Assembly (NCBI GenBank): GCA_947492995.1
Contig: CANLOU010000008.1
Span: 1 to 64,000, forward strand
DNA: 64,000 nucleotides
Reading direction: 5' to 3'
DNA from: an uncultured Litoreibacter sp.
Lineage (GTDB): Bacteria > Pseudomonadota > Alphaproteobacteria > Rhodobacterales > Rhodobacteraceae
Part shown: positions 1-8,719 of the stretch, piece after piece
Layout: every line of letters starts with the position of its first letter
Position numbering within the stretch: the first letter of the stretch is position 1
Program-made: the position numbers and the translations under genes
Notes under the pieces: model-generated
Databases searched by the model: none
What the model saw: only the letters and a program-made list of their open reading frames with translations
What the model was told of the DNA's origin: nothing

Positions 1-46
1 GTTCATAGCGGCTGGACGGCGTCAGAAATTCGGGACGAAAAAGGGA

Positions 47-121
47 TGGTGCTGTGAGGGAGGATTGAACTCCCGACCTCGTCATTACCAATGACGCGCT
101 CTACCACTGAGCTACCACAGC
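47..121 (-). tRNA. tRNA-Thr (anticodon GGT)
   Basis: Read on the minus strand this folds as a full cloverleaf: a 7-bp acceptor stem (one G-T pair), TA at positions 8-9, a D arm, an anticodon stem CGTCA/TGACG around the loop TTGGTAA, and a T arm with TTCAATC. The anticodon GGT reads ACC threonine codons. The 3' CCA is encoded (47-49). Confidence 0.97.
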
Positions 122-154
122 ATTCACGCGCCCATGGGCTGCGTTGTGGGCGGG

Positions 155-183
155 TGGATACGACCAAATCCCGCAAGGCGCAA
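155..183 (-). promoter_or_regulatory. possible promoter of tRNA-Thr
   Basis: On the minus strand TTGCGC (178-183) and TATCCA (155-160) are separated by 17 bp and lie about 34 bp before the tRNA 5' end. The match to the sigma-70 consensus is only fair, so this is a guess from spacing and position. Confidence 0.35.
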
Positions 184-225
184 CCCTTATCTGGACCCTT
201 CGCATGCCCTGCGATAAGAGAGGGC

Positions 226-393
226 ATGACGCAAAAATCGACATCTTCGCAAGGTGGGGCCGCCAAGTCCGAGGCCCAGAGCCGCGAGGACCGGCTGAAG
301 GCCGCGTTGAAGTCGAATATGGGACGAAGAAAAGCTCAGGCGCGGGTTAGAAAAGCGTCGGGGGATAACAATAAAAACGAGCAGGGGCAGTAA
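226..393 (+). CDS. small basic hypothetical protein upstream of murA
   Basis: A 55-residue ORF with ATG at 226 that ends three bases before murA. The product is hydrophilic and strongly basic in its C-terminal half (many Lys and Arg, with a GRRKAQARVRK stretch), and has no signal peptide or membrane segment. An upstream in-frame start at 91 would run through the tRNA gene and is unlikely. Its tight spacing to murA suggests co-transcription. I do not recognise a named domain. Charge and size would suit a nucleic-acid or ribosome-associated protein, but that is only inference. Confidence 0.75.
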   Translation: MTQKSTSSQGGAAKSEAQSREDRLKAALKSNMGRRKAQARVRKASGDNNKNEQGQ

Positions 394-396
394 GTT

Positions 397-1665
397 ATGG
401 ATAAGATAGTCGTCACGGGCAACGGCCCTTTGAGGGGCGCGATCCCGATTTCGGGTGCCAAGAACACGTGTTTGAAGTTGATGACGGCGGCGCTGCTGAG
501 CGACGAGCCGCTGACCCTGACCAATGTGCCGCGTCTGTCGGACATAAAGACGCTGGGCGCGTTGCTGGAATCGCTGGGCTGCGAAGTGGCGTTGTTGAAC
601 GGCGGCAATGTCATGGCGTTGTCGGCGGGCACGATCACCTCGCGCAAGGCGGAATACGACATGGTGCGCAAGCTGCGCGCCTCGTTCAACGTGCTGGGCC
701 CGATCCTGACCCGCGAGGGGGAGGCGACGGTGTCTTTGCCCGGCGGCTGCGCAATTGGCGCACGGAAGGTGGATTTGCACCTGATGGCGCTGGAAAAGCT
801 GGGCGCGACGTTGACGCTGGAAGAAGGCTACGTGCATGCCAAGGCACCTGAAGGTGGCTTGGTTGGGGCCGTGATTGAGTTCCCGTTTGTCACCGTGGGC
901 GGTACCGAGAACGCGATTACCGCCGCGACATTGGCAAATGGCACGACCGTCATCAAAAACGCGGCGCGCGAGCCGGACACCGTGGATCTGTGCAAGTGCC
1001 TGTCCGCGATGGGGGCGAAGATTGACGGGGCGGGGACCTCGACCATCACGATCGAGGGCGTGGACCGGCTGCACGGCGCCACCCATGAGGTGATTGCTGA
1101 CCGGATCGAGCTGGGCACCTTCATGATCGCGCCCGCGATTGCTGGCGGCGAGGTGGAATTGCTGGGCGGCCGCCGCGATCTGGTTGAGGCGTTCTGCGCC
1201 AAGCTGGAAGCCACGGGCGTCCAGATTGAAGAGACCGATAAAAGCCTGATCGTGCGCCATGACGGGTCGCGCCTGAAACCAGTGGATGTGGAGACCGAAC
1301 CGTTTCCGGGCTTCCCGACCGATTTGCAGGCGCAGATGATGGCGGCCTTGTGCTTTGCCGACGGCGTCTCCGTGCTGCATGAGACGATTTTTGAAAACCG
1401 CTTCATGCATGCGCCAGAGCTGATCCGCATGGGCGCGAAAGTGGATGTGCAAGGTGGCCATGCGACCGTCACAGGCGTTGAGGCCATGAAGGGTGCGCAG
1501 GTGATGGCGACGGATTTGCGGGCCTCGGTTTCATTGATCCTTGCCGGTCTGAAGGCTGAGGGCGAGACCGTGGTGGGCCGCGTCTACCATCTGGACCGCG
1601 GCTACGAGCGGATTGAACAAAAGCTCGGCGCCGTTGGCGCCAAGATCGAGCGTATGCCTGAATGA
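397..1665 (+). CDS. murA: UDP-N-acetylglucosamine 1-carboxyvinyltransferase
   Basis: This enzyme transfers enolpyruvate from phosphoenolpyruvate to UDP-GlcNAc, the first committed step of peptidoglycan precursor synthesis in the cytoplasm. The 422-residue protein has the usual length and the inside-out alpha/beta barrel sequence. Lys22 lies in SGAKNTCLK, and the catalytic Cys is at residue 118 in [12 protein letters not shown], so the enzyme should be of the fosfomycin-sensitive Cys type. The C-terminal [11 protein letters not shown] and [11 protein letters not shown] motifs are intact. The stop overlaps the next gene by ATGA, suggesting translational coupling. Confidence 0.98.
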   Translation: MDKIVVTGNGPLRGAIPISGAKNTCLKLMTAALLSDEPLTLTNVPRLSDIKTLGALLESLGCEVALLNGGNVMALSAGTITSRKAEYDMVRKLRASFNVLGPILTREGEATVSLPGGCAIGARKVDLHLMALEKLGATLTLEEGYVHAKAPEGGLVGAVIEFPFVTVGGTENAITAATLANGTTVIKNAAREPDTVDLCKCLSAMGAKIDGAGTSTITIEGVDRLHGATHEVIADRIELGTFMIAPAIAGGEVELLGGRRDLVEAFCAKLEATGVQIEETDKSLIVRHDGSRLKPVDVETEPFPGFPTDLQAQMMAALCFADGVSVLHETIFENRFMHAPELIRMGAKVDVQGGHATVTGVEAMKGAQVMATDLRASVSLILAGLKAEGETVVGRVYHLDRGYERIEQKLGAVGAKIERMPE

Positions 1666-2135
1666 CGGGTGACGCGCGATTTGAGGATGGGGCTGACAAG
1701 CCTTTGCGGCTGATTGCCGAGGACGCGGAGGATGTCCGCGTTCTGTCATCTCTGGTGCAGGATGCGGTCTTCCCGGTGGGCGAGATGAAATGGTCGGCGC
1801 GCAAGCGGCGCTTTGCGCTGTTGGTGAACCGGTTTCGCTGGGAGGACACGTCCGGCAAACAGCTGCGCGCCTATGAGCGGGTGCAATCGGTGCTGGCGTT
1901 TGACGATGTGTTGAACGTGGCGACCCAGGGCGTGGACCGGAGCGACGACGAGGTGGTGATGTCTTTGCTGTCGGTCGAGTGGCAGGCCGGTGAGGACGGC
2001 GCAGGACGCTTCGAGCTGGTTTTGGCAGGTGACGGCGCGATTGGCCTGGATGTGGAATGCGTGAACGTGCGTCTGCAAGACGTCACGCAGGCCTATTTGG
2101 CCCCATCGGGCAAGATGCCGACCCATCCCGAGTGA
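1662..2135 (+). CDS. DUF2948 family protein
   Basis: The 157-residue product matches my recollection of DUF2948, a short alphaproteobacterial family of unknown function commonly found next to murA and hisD. Recognisable parts are the N-terminal [20 protein letters not shown], the central [21 protein letters not shown], and the C-terminal [20 protein letters not shown]. It is soluble, with no signal peptide. The start overlaps the murA stop by four bases. After it comes a 135-bp gap holding a structured repeat before hisD. No enzymatic motif is visible. Confidence 0.9.
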   Translation: MTGDARFEDGADKPLRLIAEDAEDVRVLSSLVQDAVFPVGEMKWSARKRRFALLVNRFRWEDTSGKQLRAYERVQSVLAFDDVLNVATQGVDRSDDEVVMSLLSVEWQAGEDGAGRFELVLAGDGAIGLDVECVNVRLQDVTQAYLAPSGKMPTHPE

Positions 2136-2153
2136 GCCTGCGGCACATGTTTG

Positions 2154-2225
2154 TTTGCGTTCTTGAAGGGGCTTTGCCCCTTCGCCACGCGGGCAAATCC
2201 CCAGGATATTTTTGAACATGGGAAG
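2154..2225 (+). repeat. dispersed hairpin element, copy 1
   Basis: First of three related elements in this window (others at 31821 and 36411). Layout: TTTGCGTTCTT, then an 8-bp perfect hairpin with a TTT loop (2165-2172 with 2176-2183), then GCCACGCGGGCAAA, then an invariant tail AGGATATTTTTGAACATGGG with AAG after it. The leading TTTGC can also pair with the later GCAAA to form an outer stem. It lies 45 bp before the hisD start. Because the element is open in the hisD frame, automatic callers may extend hisD upstream into it. Confidence 0.85.
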
Positions 2226-2270
2226 ACGAGACGCGTTGAGCATTTTGATGCGCTTGGGTATGGGGTTGGT

Positions 2271-3572
2271 ATGCCTATGTTTTTGAACAGCTCTGACGCG
2301 GGGTTTGACGCCGCATTTGCCTCGCTTTTGACGATGAAGCGGGAAGATTCGCCTGACGTGGATGACATTGTGGCGGGGATCATTTCCGACGTGCGCGCGC
2401 GCGGCGACGCCGCCGTGATTGAACTGACGGCGAAGTTTGACCGCTTGCACTTGACGCCCGAGACCCTGGCGTTTTCCAGGAGCGAGATTGCAGCGGAGGT
2501 GGCGAAAGTGTCGCCTGAGGACCGCGCAGCGTTGGAATTGGCCGCCGCGCGGATCAAGGCCTATCACGCGCGGCAATTGCCCTTTGATGAAAGCTGGGAG
2601 GGGCCGCATGGCGAGACGCTGGGTTGGCGTTGGGGGCCGGTGTCTGCGGCGGGCTTGTATGTGCCGGGCGGGCTTGCGAGCTACCCGTCATCTGTGCTGA
2701 TGAACGCGATCCCGGCGCGGGTGGCGGGGGTTGAACGTTTGGCGATTTGCGCCCCGACGCCCGATGGGGTGTGCAACCCGCTGGTGTTGCTGGCGGCGCA
2801 ATTGTCGGGCGTGGACACCATTTACCGCATCGGCGGCGCGCAGGCGATTGCCGCCCTGGCCTACGGGACCGAAACCATTGAAGCCGTCGACAAGATCACC
2901 GGGCCGGGCAACGCCTTTGTGGCGGCGGCCAAGCGGCGGGTCTTTGGCAAGGTGGGCATCGACATGATCGCGGGCCCTTCCGAGATTTTGGTGATTGCGG
3001 ACCGCGACAATGACCCTGACTGGATCGCCGTGGATTTGCTGTCGCAGGCGGAGCATGACGAGAGCGCGCAGTCGATTTTGATCACCGATGACGCGGCTTT
3101 TGGGCAGGCAGTGGCGGAGGCCGTGGCGACGCGGTTGGAGACGTTGGAGCGGCGTGCGATTGCGGCCAAATCCTGGGAGGATTTCGGTGCGGTGGTCGTG
3201 GTGCGCGACATGGATGAAGCCGTGACGCTGTCGGACCGCATCGCGCCGGAGCATCTGGAAATCGCCTGCGCGGATGCGGATGGCGTGGCCGCGCAGATCA
3301 AACATGCAGGTGCGATATTCATTGGCGCTTGGACGCCGGAGGCGATTGGCGACTATATCGGGGGGCCGAACCATGTGCTGCCCACCGCGCGGTCTGCACG
3401 GTTTTCCAGCGGCCTGTCAGTGATGGATTTTGTAAAGCGGACCACGCTGTCGAAAATGACGCCGGAGGCCTTGTCGGCCATTGGGCCGTCGGCAGAGAGG
3501 CTGGCGCAGTCCGAGGGGTTGGAAGCCCATGGCTTGTCAGTCCGCGCCAGATTGGACAGGTTAAACACATGA
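2271..3572 (+). CDS. hisD: histidinol dehydrogenase
   Basis: Catalyses the last two oxidations of histidine synthesis, L-histidinol to L-histidine with two NAD+. The protein has 433 residues from ATG 2271. I prefer this start because an in-frame extension to 2151 would translate the intergenic hairpin repeat. Diagnostic motifs are GGLASYPSSVLMNAIPARVAG, the NAD-site GPGNAFVAAAK, the zinc-site region LLSQAEHDESAQS and the catalytic Glu-His pair in APEHLEI. The stop overlaps the next gene by ATGA. Other his genes are not adjacent. Confidence 0.97.
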   Translation: MPMFLNSSDAGFDAAFASLLTMKREDSPDVDDIVAGIISDVRARGDAAVIELTAKFDRLHLTPETLAFSRSEIAAEVAKVSPEDRAALELAAARIKAYHARQLPFDESWEGPHGETLGWRWGPVSAAGLYVPGGLASYPSSVLMNAIPARVAGVERLAICAPTPDGVCNPLVLLAAQLSGVDTIYRIGGAQAIAALAYGTETIEAVDKITGPGNAFVAAAKRRVFGKVGIDMIAGPSEILVIADRDNDPDWIAVDLLSQAEHDESAQSILITDDAAFGQAVAEAVATRLETLERRAIAAKSWEDFGAVVVVRDMDEAVTLSDRIAPEHLEIACADADGVAAQIKHAGAIFIGAWTPEAIGDYIGGPNHVLPTARSARFSSGLSVMDFVKRTTLSKMTPEALSAIGPSAERLAQSEGLEAHGLSVRARLDRLNT

Positions 3573-4039
3573 GCAAGCTGATCCATATCGAGATTGACGA
3601 CGCAGGGCTGCCGACGCCGACGCCGGAGATCGAGCAGGAGCGCAAGGTCGCGATATTTGATTTGTTGGAAGACAACTCGTTTGCCATCCCGCGTGACGGC
3701 GTGCCGGAGGGGCCATATCGCCTTGGGCTGGCCATTCGCGAGCGGCGTCTGGTTTTTGATGTGCAGACCGAGGCCGAGGACCCGGCGGCGGAATTCCATC
3801 TGTCTTTGGGGCCGTTCCGGCAGGTGGTGAAGGATTATTTCCAGATCTGCGAAAGCTATTTCGACGCGGTCAAAACCCTGCCGCCCAGCCAGATCGAGGC
3901 GATTGATATGGGGCGGCGCGGCATCCACAATGAGGGCGCGCGCATCCTGCAAGAGCGGCTGGAGGGCAAGGCGGAGGTCGACATAGACACGGCGCGCCGC
4001 CTGTTCACGCTGATCTGCGTCCTGCATTTCGGGGGCTGA
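3569..4039 (+). CDS. UPF0262 family protein
   Basis: A 156-residue soluble protein of the UPF0262 family, a conserved alphaproteobacterial family without assigned function that regularly follows hisD. The start ATG 3569 overlaps the hisD stop. Family features are the LIHIEIDD opening, RERRLVFDV, FHLSLGPFRQVVKDYFQICESY around the middle, and the C-terminal DTARRLFTLICVLHFGG. The larger frame open from 3329 is a hisD shadow and is not used. Spacing to the following phosphatase gene is four bases, so the three genes probably share one transcript. Confidence 0.93.
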   Translation: MSKLIHIEIDDAGLPTPTPEIEQERKVAIFDLLEDNSFAIPRDGVPEGPYRLGLAIRERRLVFDVQTEAEDPAAEFHLSLGPFRQVVKDYFQICESYFDAVKTLPPSQIEAIDMGRRGIHNEGARILQERLEGKAEVDIDTARRLFTLICVLHFGG

Positions 4040-4043
4040 GGGG

Positions 4044-4502
4044 GTGAGCGCAGAACGTCCACAATCGGTTTTGTTCTGCTGCGACCACAACGCTGTCCGC
4101 TCGCCCATGGCCGAGGGGATGATGAAGAAATTCTACGGGACCGAGATCTATGTGCAGTCGGCCGGCGTAAAGAATGATCTGGACGTGGACGGGTTCTCGA
4201 TCACGGTGTGCGAAGAGGTTGGGGTTACCATTTCCCGGCACCGGACCCGCAGCTTTGAAGAGATGCAGGAATGGGGCGACGACCTGTCGGGGTTTGACCT
4301 GGTGGTGGCGCTGAGCCCCGCGTCGCAGCGGCAAGCGCTTGAGCTGACGCGGTATTTTCATCTGGACGTGGAATACTGGCCGATCCTTGACCCAACTGGT
4401 TTGGGTGAGGGGCGCGAAGAGAAGCTGAATTCCTACCGGCAGGCGCGCGACCAGATCAAGACGCGGATTCAACAGCGATTTGGCCCGCCGACCGCCCAAT
4501 AG
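4044..4502 (+). CDS. low molecular weight protein-tyrosine-phosphatase-like protein
   Basis: A 152-residue member of the LMW-PTP/arsenate reductase fold, starting at GTG 4044. The P-loop C-x5-R-S is present near the N-terminus as CDHNAVRS (Cys13, Arg19), and the conserved acid loop appears late as ILDPTGLG. It could act as a tyrosine phosphatase; arsenate reductase activity is less likely, since only the phosphatase loop is clear. In this order it sits between UPF0262 and infA, as in other Rhodobacteraceae. A strong hairpin terminator follows directly. Confidence 0.88.
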   Translation: MSAERPQSVLFCCDHNAVRSPMAEGMMKKFYGTEIYVQSAGVKNDLDVDGFSITVCEEVGVTISRHRTRSFEEMQEWGDDLSGFDLVVALSPASQRQALELTRYFHLDVEYWPILDPTGLGEGREEKLNSYRQARDQIKTRIQQRFGPPTAQ

Positions 4503-4509
4503 GCACAGC

Positions 4510-4547
4510 AAAACCGCTGAGCGGGCCGCGTTGGCCGTCAGCGTTTT
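4510..4547 (+). terminator. intrinsic terminator after the LMW phosphatase gene
   Basis: An interrupted stem AAAACCGCTGAGCGGGCC pairs with GGCCGTCAGCGTTTT around a GCGTT loop. It starts eight bases after the stop codon and ends in a short T run. Because of the A-run on the left arm it could also work on the other strand. Confidence 0.7.
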
Positions 4548-4900
4548 GCAAGGTCTCACCATATAGAAGCAGTGAAGGTAAAGAAGGCGGCGCCGCCATT
4601 AGGCTTATACCGGACGGGGAGCTACCCCCGCACCCTTTGGGGCTGTCGGCCCCTCTCACATGCGATTTTCAGGTGAGCGTCCACGACAGAGGGGCTTTTG
4701 GCCCATGACCCACGCTCCGAACCAGTTTTTGACGTCGTGGGAGGGTGTATCGCGTAAGTCTGAACGAGATGTAACCGGCCCGTTCGGTGCCACAGTTGCA
4801 GACGCAACGCCGCGTTCGCGCGTTTTGCCCTTGAAAAACCCCTAGGGGCGGCGCATTTAGTGCCACGGCCCGCATGAGGGTCAACAATTATGGAGTGAAC
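4548..4900 (+). other. long infA leader with a second hairpin
   Basis: This 353-bp gap before infA holds no convincing ORF. GCCCCTCT (4649-4656) pairs with AGAGGGGC (4688-4695), followed by TTTT. The enclosed sequence contains a further short CAC/GTG pairing, and the upstream stretch 4615-4645 also has complementary GGGG/CCCC runs. It may be a small RNA with its own terminator or a structured infA leader. I do not recognise a known RNA family: no tmRNA tag, SRP loop or 6S bubble is apparent. Confidence 0.4.
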
Positions 4901-5119
4901 ATGGCCAAGGAAGAACTGCTCGAATTTCCCGGTGTTGTGAAGGAACTCCTGCCTAACGCGACGTTTCGGGTCGAGCTGGAAAACGGCCATGAGATCATCG
5001 CGCATACGGCAGGCAAGATGCGCAAGAACCGCATCCGCGTTCTGGCAGGCGACAAGGTGCAGGTCGAAATGACCCCCTACGATCTGACCAAGGGTCGGAT
5101 TAACTATAGATTCAAATGA
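4901..5119 (+). CDS. infA: translation initiation factor IF-1
   Basis: IF-1 binds the A site of the 30S subunit during initiation and works with IF-2 and IF-3. The product has the standard 72 residues of a single S1/OB-fold: [53 protein letters not shown] and a C-terminal [12 protein letters not shown] 4901 is chosen over an in-frame upstream ATG at 4874 because MAKEE is the conserved start and the length then fits exactly. The stop overlaps the maf start (ATGA). Confidence 0.98.
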   Translation: MAKEELLEFPGVVKELLPNATFRVELENGHEIIAHTAGKMRKNRIRVLAGDKVQVEMTPYDLTKGRINYRFK

Positions 5120-5706
5120 CGGCCCGCGCCGCCGACCCGAACCTCAAGCTGGTCTTGGGGTCTGGATCGCCGCGTCGTTTGGAATTGCTGGCACAGCTTG
5201 GCGTTGTGCCCGCAGATGTGCGCCCTCCCGACATTGACGAGACGCCCCTGAAGGCCGAGCTGCCGCGCATGTATTGCGCGCGCATTGCGCGGGGCAAGGC
5301 GGATGCGATGGTGCTGGCGGGCGACGAGGTGGCGCTGTGCGCCGACACCACCGTCGCCATGGGGCGGCGGATCATGGGCAAACCGGCGGACGAAAAAGAG
5401 GCGGCGGCGTTTTTGCTGGCGCTGTCGGGGCGCAGGCACCGGGTGATTACATCCGTCGTGGTGCGGCGGGGCGATGATTTCTGGTCCAAGGATGTGGTCA
5501 CCACTGTGAAGATGAAGATGCTGAGCGACGCCGAGTTGAACGGCTATCTGGCCATCGAAGACTGGCGCGGCAAGGCGGGTGGCTATGCGATCCAAGGCCC
5601 AGCGGGGGCGTTTATCCCGTGGATCCAAGGGTCCTACACCGGCGTTGTTGGCTTGCCGGTGGCGGAAGCGGCGTCCCTGCTGCGCACCGCGGGGTATGTG
5701 CTGTGA
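5116..5706 (+). CDS. maf: Maf family nucleotide pyrophosphatase
   Basis: Maf proteins hydrolyse non-canonical or pyrimidine nucleoside triphosphates to monophosphates (house-cleaning) and have been linked to septum control. The 196-residue protein carries the family signature [11 protein letters not shown] near residue 15, a DIDETPL loop, the [15 protein letters not shown] segment with the catalytic Asp, and [12 protein letters not shown] towards the C-terminus. It overlaps infA by ATGA and the downstream RNase gene by GTGA, so the cluster appears to be translated as a coupled unit. Confidence 0.95.
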   Translation: MTARAADPNLKLVLGSGSPRRLELLAQLGVVPADVRPPDIDETPLKAELPRMYCARIARGKADAMVLAGDEVALCADTTVAMGRRIMGKPADEKEAAAFLLALSGRRHRVITSVVVRRGDDFWSKDVVTTVKMKMLSDAELNGYLAIEDWRGKAGGYAIQGPAGAFIPWIQGSYTGVVGLPVAEAASLLRTAGYVL

Positions 5707-6722
5707 AGGGTTTGCAAATCGTTCATGACGTGTTGGATGGCCGCCCTGCGGCGGCTTTGATGCGCGACGGGGTGCTGGATGACTTCCTGATAAGTGCGCC
5801 GGATGATGCGCCGCCCGTGCCGGGCTCGATCTTTCGCGCAATCACCGACCGCCCCTTGAAGGGGCAGGGCGGGATGATGATGAAACTGCCCGGCGGAGAT
5901 ATGGCGCTGTTTCGCGGCGCGAAGGGCCTGAAGCCGGGGGAGCCGCTGCTGGTGCAGGTGACCTCCTATGCCGAGGCCGGGAAGGCTGTGCCGGTCACCG
6001 ACAAGATTATCTTCAAGGGGCGCTACGTGATCGTGACGCCGGGGGCGGCGGGGATCAACGTGTCGCGCCAGATCCGCGATGAGGAAGAAAAGGTGCGGCT
6101 GCTTGACATACTGCACCAGTTTGAAATGCCTGAGGGCGTTGGGCTGATTGTGCGCTCCAGCGCGGACGGCGCATCAGAGGGCGACATTGAGGGCGAGGCT
6201 GACCATTTCCTTGGGCTGGCTGACGCGGTGCTGAACGACGGCGACTCCCAACCCGAATTGCTGGTCGATGGCGGCGACGCGCAGGAGGTCGGCGACCGTG
6301 AATGGCCCGTGGCCGAGACCGCTGACGGGTTTGAGGCGCATGGCGTGTTGGACGCCCTGGCGCTGCTGGACACCCCACAAGTGTCACTGGGCGGAACCAC
6401 CTTGTTCATCGAACCCACGCGGGCGCTGGTGGCGGTGGATGTGAATACGGGCGGGGATTTCTCGCCAGCATCGGGGCTGAAGGCCAATCTTGCTTGCGCG
6501 CGGGCGCTTCCGCGACAGCTGCGGCTGCGTGGGCTGGGCGGGCAGATCACGCTGGATTTGGCGCCTATGGCCAAGAAGGACCGCAAACAGTTCGAGCAGG
6601 CGCTGCGCTCTGCCTTCAAGGCCGATCCGGTCGAAACGGCGCTTGTTGGCTGGACCCCGCTGGGCCATTATGAGCTACAGCGCAAACGGGAGCGGCTGCC
6701 CGTCCCCTTTGGGCTGTTTTGA
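5703..6722 (+). CDS. short RNase E/G family ribonuclease
   Basis: A 339-residue member of the RNase E/G family starting at GTG 5703 (overlapping the maf stop). The degenerate S1-like part lies roughly at residues 38-120. The DNase I-like catalytic part has VDVNTGGDF and ITLDLAPM, the two Asp-bearing metal-site motifs equivalent to those of RNase E. The protein ends at LPVPFGLF, before the point where E. coli RNase E and RNase G place the CPxCxG zinc-link, and it has no long C-terminal scaffold. It is probably an auxiliary RNA processing enzyme; a full-length RNase E would be encoded elsewhere. Confidence 0.9.
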   Translation: MKGLQIVHDVLDGRPAAALMRDGVLDDFLISAPDDAPPVPGSIFRAITDRPLKGQGGMMMKLPGGDMALFRGAKGLKPGEPLLVQVTSYAEAGKAVPVTDKIIFKGRYVIVTPGAAGINVSRQIRDEEEKVRLLDILHQFEMPEGVGLIVRSSADGASEGDIEGEADHFLGLADAVLNDGDSQPELLVDGGDAQEVGDREWPVAETADGFEAHGVLDALALLDTPQVSLGGTTLFIEPTRALVAVDVNTGGDFSPASGLKANLACARALPRQLRLRGLGGQITLDLAPMAKKDRKQFEQALRSAFKADPVETALVGWTPLGHYELQRKRERLPVPFGLF

Positions 6723-6743
6723 GTCAGGTAGGGATTGAGTAAC

Positions 6744-8162
6744 ATGCAAGTCGATTACAGCTTCGGCGTTTGGGAACTGAACGGAACCGAGCTTGGCGTC
6801 CCCGACTATCTGACCTTGACGATGACGGATGGCGACGACGCCCTGAATTACTACGGCCCTGCCGACCCCGATTATTTTTCGGTACTGCCACGGGCGCTTG
6901 GCGGGTTGGGCAATGACAGCTTTTACGGCGACGCCTTCCGCGCGCTGGGCGGCGCGGGTAACGACTTTTTCACCAATAACGGTTGGAACCAGTATTGGGA
7001 TGGGCCGGGCTATGCGTATAGCTACGGGCAGGGTGGCCGCGACACGTTTGTCGATTTCTACGGCAGCACGCAGTATTTCGGCGGCAGCGGCGACGATTTC
7101 TTCACCAATGTGGATTTTCTCACCCATTCGTTTGAGGGCGATCATGACATTGTGTCGCTGGGGCGCGGCGACGACACCGCGCATTGGGAGTTTTCCTTTA
7201 TCAGCGGGCCGGATGGTATTTTGCTGGAAGACCGTCTGGGCGAAATCAGCGGCGACGAGGGGCACGACACGCTGATTCTGACGCAGATCAATTCCGGGGT
7301 GGTTATCACCCGGGAGACCTCGATTGATTTCAGGGTGATGAACGAGGGGACGCTTGCGCTTGGCAACGCGACCTTCACCGATTTCGAGGCCGTGCGCATG
7401 GTGTTCGGATCCTCCACGCTGAACAATGTCAGCCTGACGGCTGGCGACGATTATCTGACCTGGTTCGACATGAATGGGGAAACATTCCGGCCAAATATTG
7501 AGGGCTACGATCCCGACCTCGTGCCGACCGGTCCACTGGTGATTAACGGTTTGGGCGGCAATGACTACATAGTTGGGTCATTGCATCGCAGCCGAGAAGT
7601 CATCAACGGCGGTAGCGGCGACGACATTATCACCGGCGGCGGCTCGTCCCGCGAGGGCCATCGCGAAACCCTGCGCGGCGGCAATGGCGACGACTATCTG
7701 TTTTTGGGAAGTGTCACGCTCTCGCCCTATTACAACGCGACCATGGCGGGCGGGAACGGGGCGGACGCCTTTGTTTTCAACCATTTCCAAACCGGTGCCA
7801 CGGTGACGGATTTTGAGGTCGGCATCGATACGGTGGTTCTGGATTTTGGGTCGTTGTCCCTGTCCGATATCGACGATTTGCGGCTGATTACCCAAGATGA
7901 CTGGAACCGGCTGCGGGTGATCCGCGACGATGAAGATGTCTTGCGTTTCTCATTCACCGTGGACCGAGTGGACGGGTTCCCCTCCAATGACCGCTACAAC
8001 GTGACCTATGACCGCCGCGACGGCTCCTTGTATTTCCAACGCCAGGACGATCTGTTCACCGAGGGGCTTGGTGAGGCCGTTGCCGTCTTTGAAAACGGCG
8101 CTGACCTGACCATCGACGACTTCGCCTTCATTGACCAAACCGGCTATGACCTGCTGGTCTGA
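6744..8162 (+). CDS. RTX-like calcium-binding repeat protein
   Basis: A 472-residue acidic protein rich in Gly, Asp and Asn, from ATG 6744 (an in-frame TTG at 6735 is less likely). It contains scattered RTX-like nonapeptides such as GGLGNDSFYGD, GGAGNDFF, GGSGDDFF, GGSGDDIITGGG and GGNGDDYLF, and the late segment GADAFVFNHF then FEVGIDTVVLDFG, typical of hemolysin-type calcium-binding C-termini. No classical signal peptide is visible, which fits type I secretion, but no ABC exporter is nearby. It lies between the RNase E/G gene and yacG, a place normally without such a gene. The enzymatic role, if any, is unknown. Confidence 0.8.
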   Translation: MQVDYSFGVWELNGTELGVPDYLTLTMTDGDDALNYYGPADPDYFSVLPRALGGLGNDSFYGDAFRALGGAGNDFFTNNGWNQYWDGPGYAYSYGQGGRDTFVDFYGSTQYFGGSGDDFFTNVDFLTHSFEGDHDIVSLGRGDDTAHWEFSFISGPDGILLEDRLGEISGDEGHDTLILTQINSGVVITRETSIDFRVMNEGTLALGNATFTDFEAVRMVFGSSTLNNVSLTAGDDYLTWFDMNGETFRPNIEGYDPDLVPTGPLVINGLGGNDYIVGSLHRSREVINGGSGDDIITGGGSSREGHRETLRGGNGDDYLFLGSVTLSPYYNATMAGGNGADAFVFNHFQTGATVTDFEVGIDTVVLDFGSLSLSDIDDLRLITQDDWNRLRVIRDDEDVLRFSFTVDRVDGFPSNDRYNVTYDRRDGSLYFQRQDDLFTEGLGEAVAVFENGADLTIDDFAFIDQTGYDLLV

Positions 8163-8183
8163 CCCGAAAGGAGCGTGGCACCG

Positions 8184-8390
8184 GTGAGTTGCCCCATTTG
8201 TTCCAAAGACATGGCGGAAAAATACCGCCCATTTTGTTCCAAACGATGCGCAGATATTGATCTGGGTAAGTGGATGACGGGCGCCTACGCGGTGGCAAGC
8301 GAAAGCGAAGACGACACAGACGAGCTGGTCCAAGAGCTGGACAAAGCAATGCGCGACCGCGCCGAGGATGACGCGTCAAAACTGCACTGA
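8184..8390 (+). CDS. yacG: DNA gyrase inhibitor YacG
   Basis: YacG is a small zinc protein that binds GyrB and inhibits gyrase. The 68-residue product has the zinc-binding pattern CPIC near the N-terminus and FCSKRC about 14 residues later, followed by DLGKWMTGAY and an acidic tail. I choose GTG 8184 rather than GTG 8175 because the AAAGGAG ribosome site (8167-8173) is ten bases from the former and only one from the latter. It normally sits directly behind the RNase E/G gene; here the RTX gene intervenes. Confidence 0.92.
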   Translation: MSCPICSKDMAEKYRPFCSKRCADIDLGKWMTGAYAVASESEDDTDELVQELDKAMRDRAEDDASKLH

Positions 8391-8422
8391 CGGGCTTTGT
8401 CGCGATTTTGCGAAATCCCCTC

Positions 8423-8451
8423 TGGACAGGCTGAAACCGCTGGCCTAAATA
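8423..8451 (+). promoter_or_regulatory. probable promoter of tRNA-Phe
   Basis: TGGACA (8423-8428) and TAAATA (8446-8451) are 17 bp apart, placing transcription start near 8459. The leader would contain the inverted repeat CGTTCGCA (8458-8465) and TGCGAACG (8479-8486) just before the tRNA, possibly a processing element. Confidence 0.5.
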
Positions 8452-8492
8452 GCGGAACGTTCGCACAGAATACCCTTATGCGAACGCCCGGT

Positions 8493-8567
8493 GCCCGGGT
8501 AGCTCAGGGGTAGAGCAGTGGATTGAAAATCCTCGTGTCGGTGGTTCAAATCCGCCCCTGGGCACCA
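8493..8567 (+). tRNA. tRNA-Phe (anticodon GAA)
   Basis: A full cloverleaf with acceptor GCCCGGG/CCTGGGC (one G-T pair), TA at positions 8-9, anticodon loop TTGAAAA and an encoded CCA (8565-8567). The anticodon stem GTGGA/TCCTC has one T-T mismatch. The position behind yacG is the usual one in Rhodobacteraceae. Confidence 0.97.
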
Positions 8568-8719
8568 TTTCAGACCTTCTTCACCTTCAGACCACAAATG
8601 CTGCGTCACGATGCAGGAAATTGTTGGGTATTGCGTCATATAGGTTGGCCCCCGCAGCAGTTCGGGTATCGTGTCGCCCAGAGCGCAAAGGCGCTTAGGC
8701 ATGTGAGGCGCTGACACTT

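Noticed and set aside
187-1461. 424-residue open frame on the minus strand across murA
   Set aside because: Arg/His/Gln-rich composition with no domain, entirely inside murA: a shadow of GC-rich coding sequence. The same holds for the other long antisense frames over hisD, gatA, ggt and the permease.
1746-2609. minus-strand small protein MFKNILGICPRGEGAKPLQERK read through hairpin copy 1
   Set aside because: A similar peptide is readable in copy 2, but copy 3 breaks the frame, while the stem pairing is kept in all three. The conservation is explained by structure, not by coding.
4548-4900. tmRNA, 6S RNA or SRP RNA before infA
   Set aside because: No tag ORF, no tRNA-like ends, no GGAAG-type SRP loop and no 6S-like long hairpin were found.
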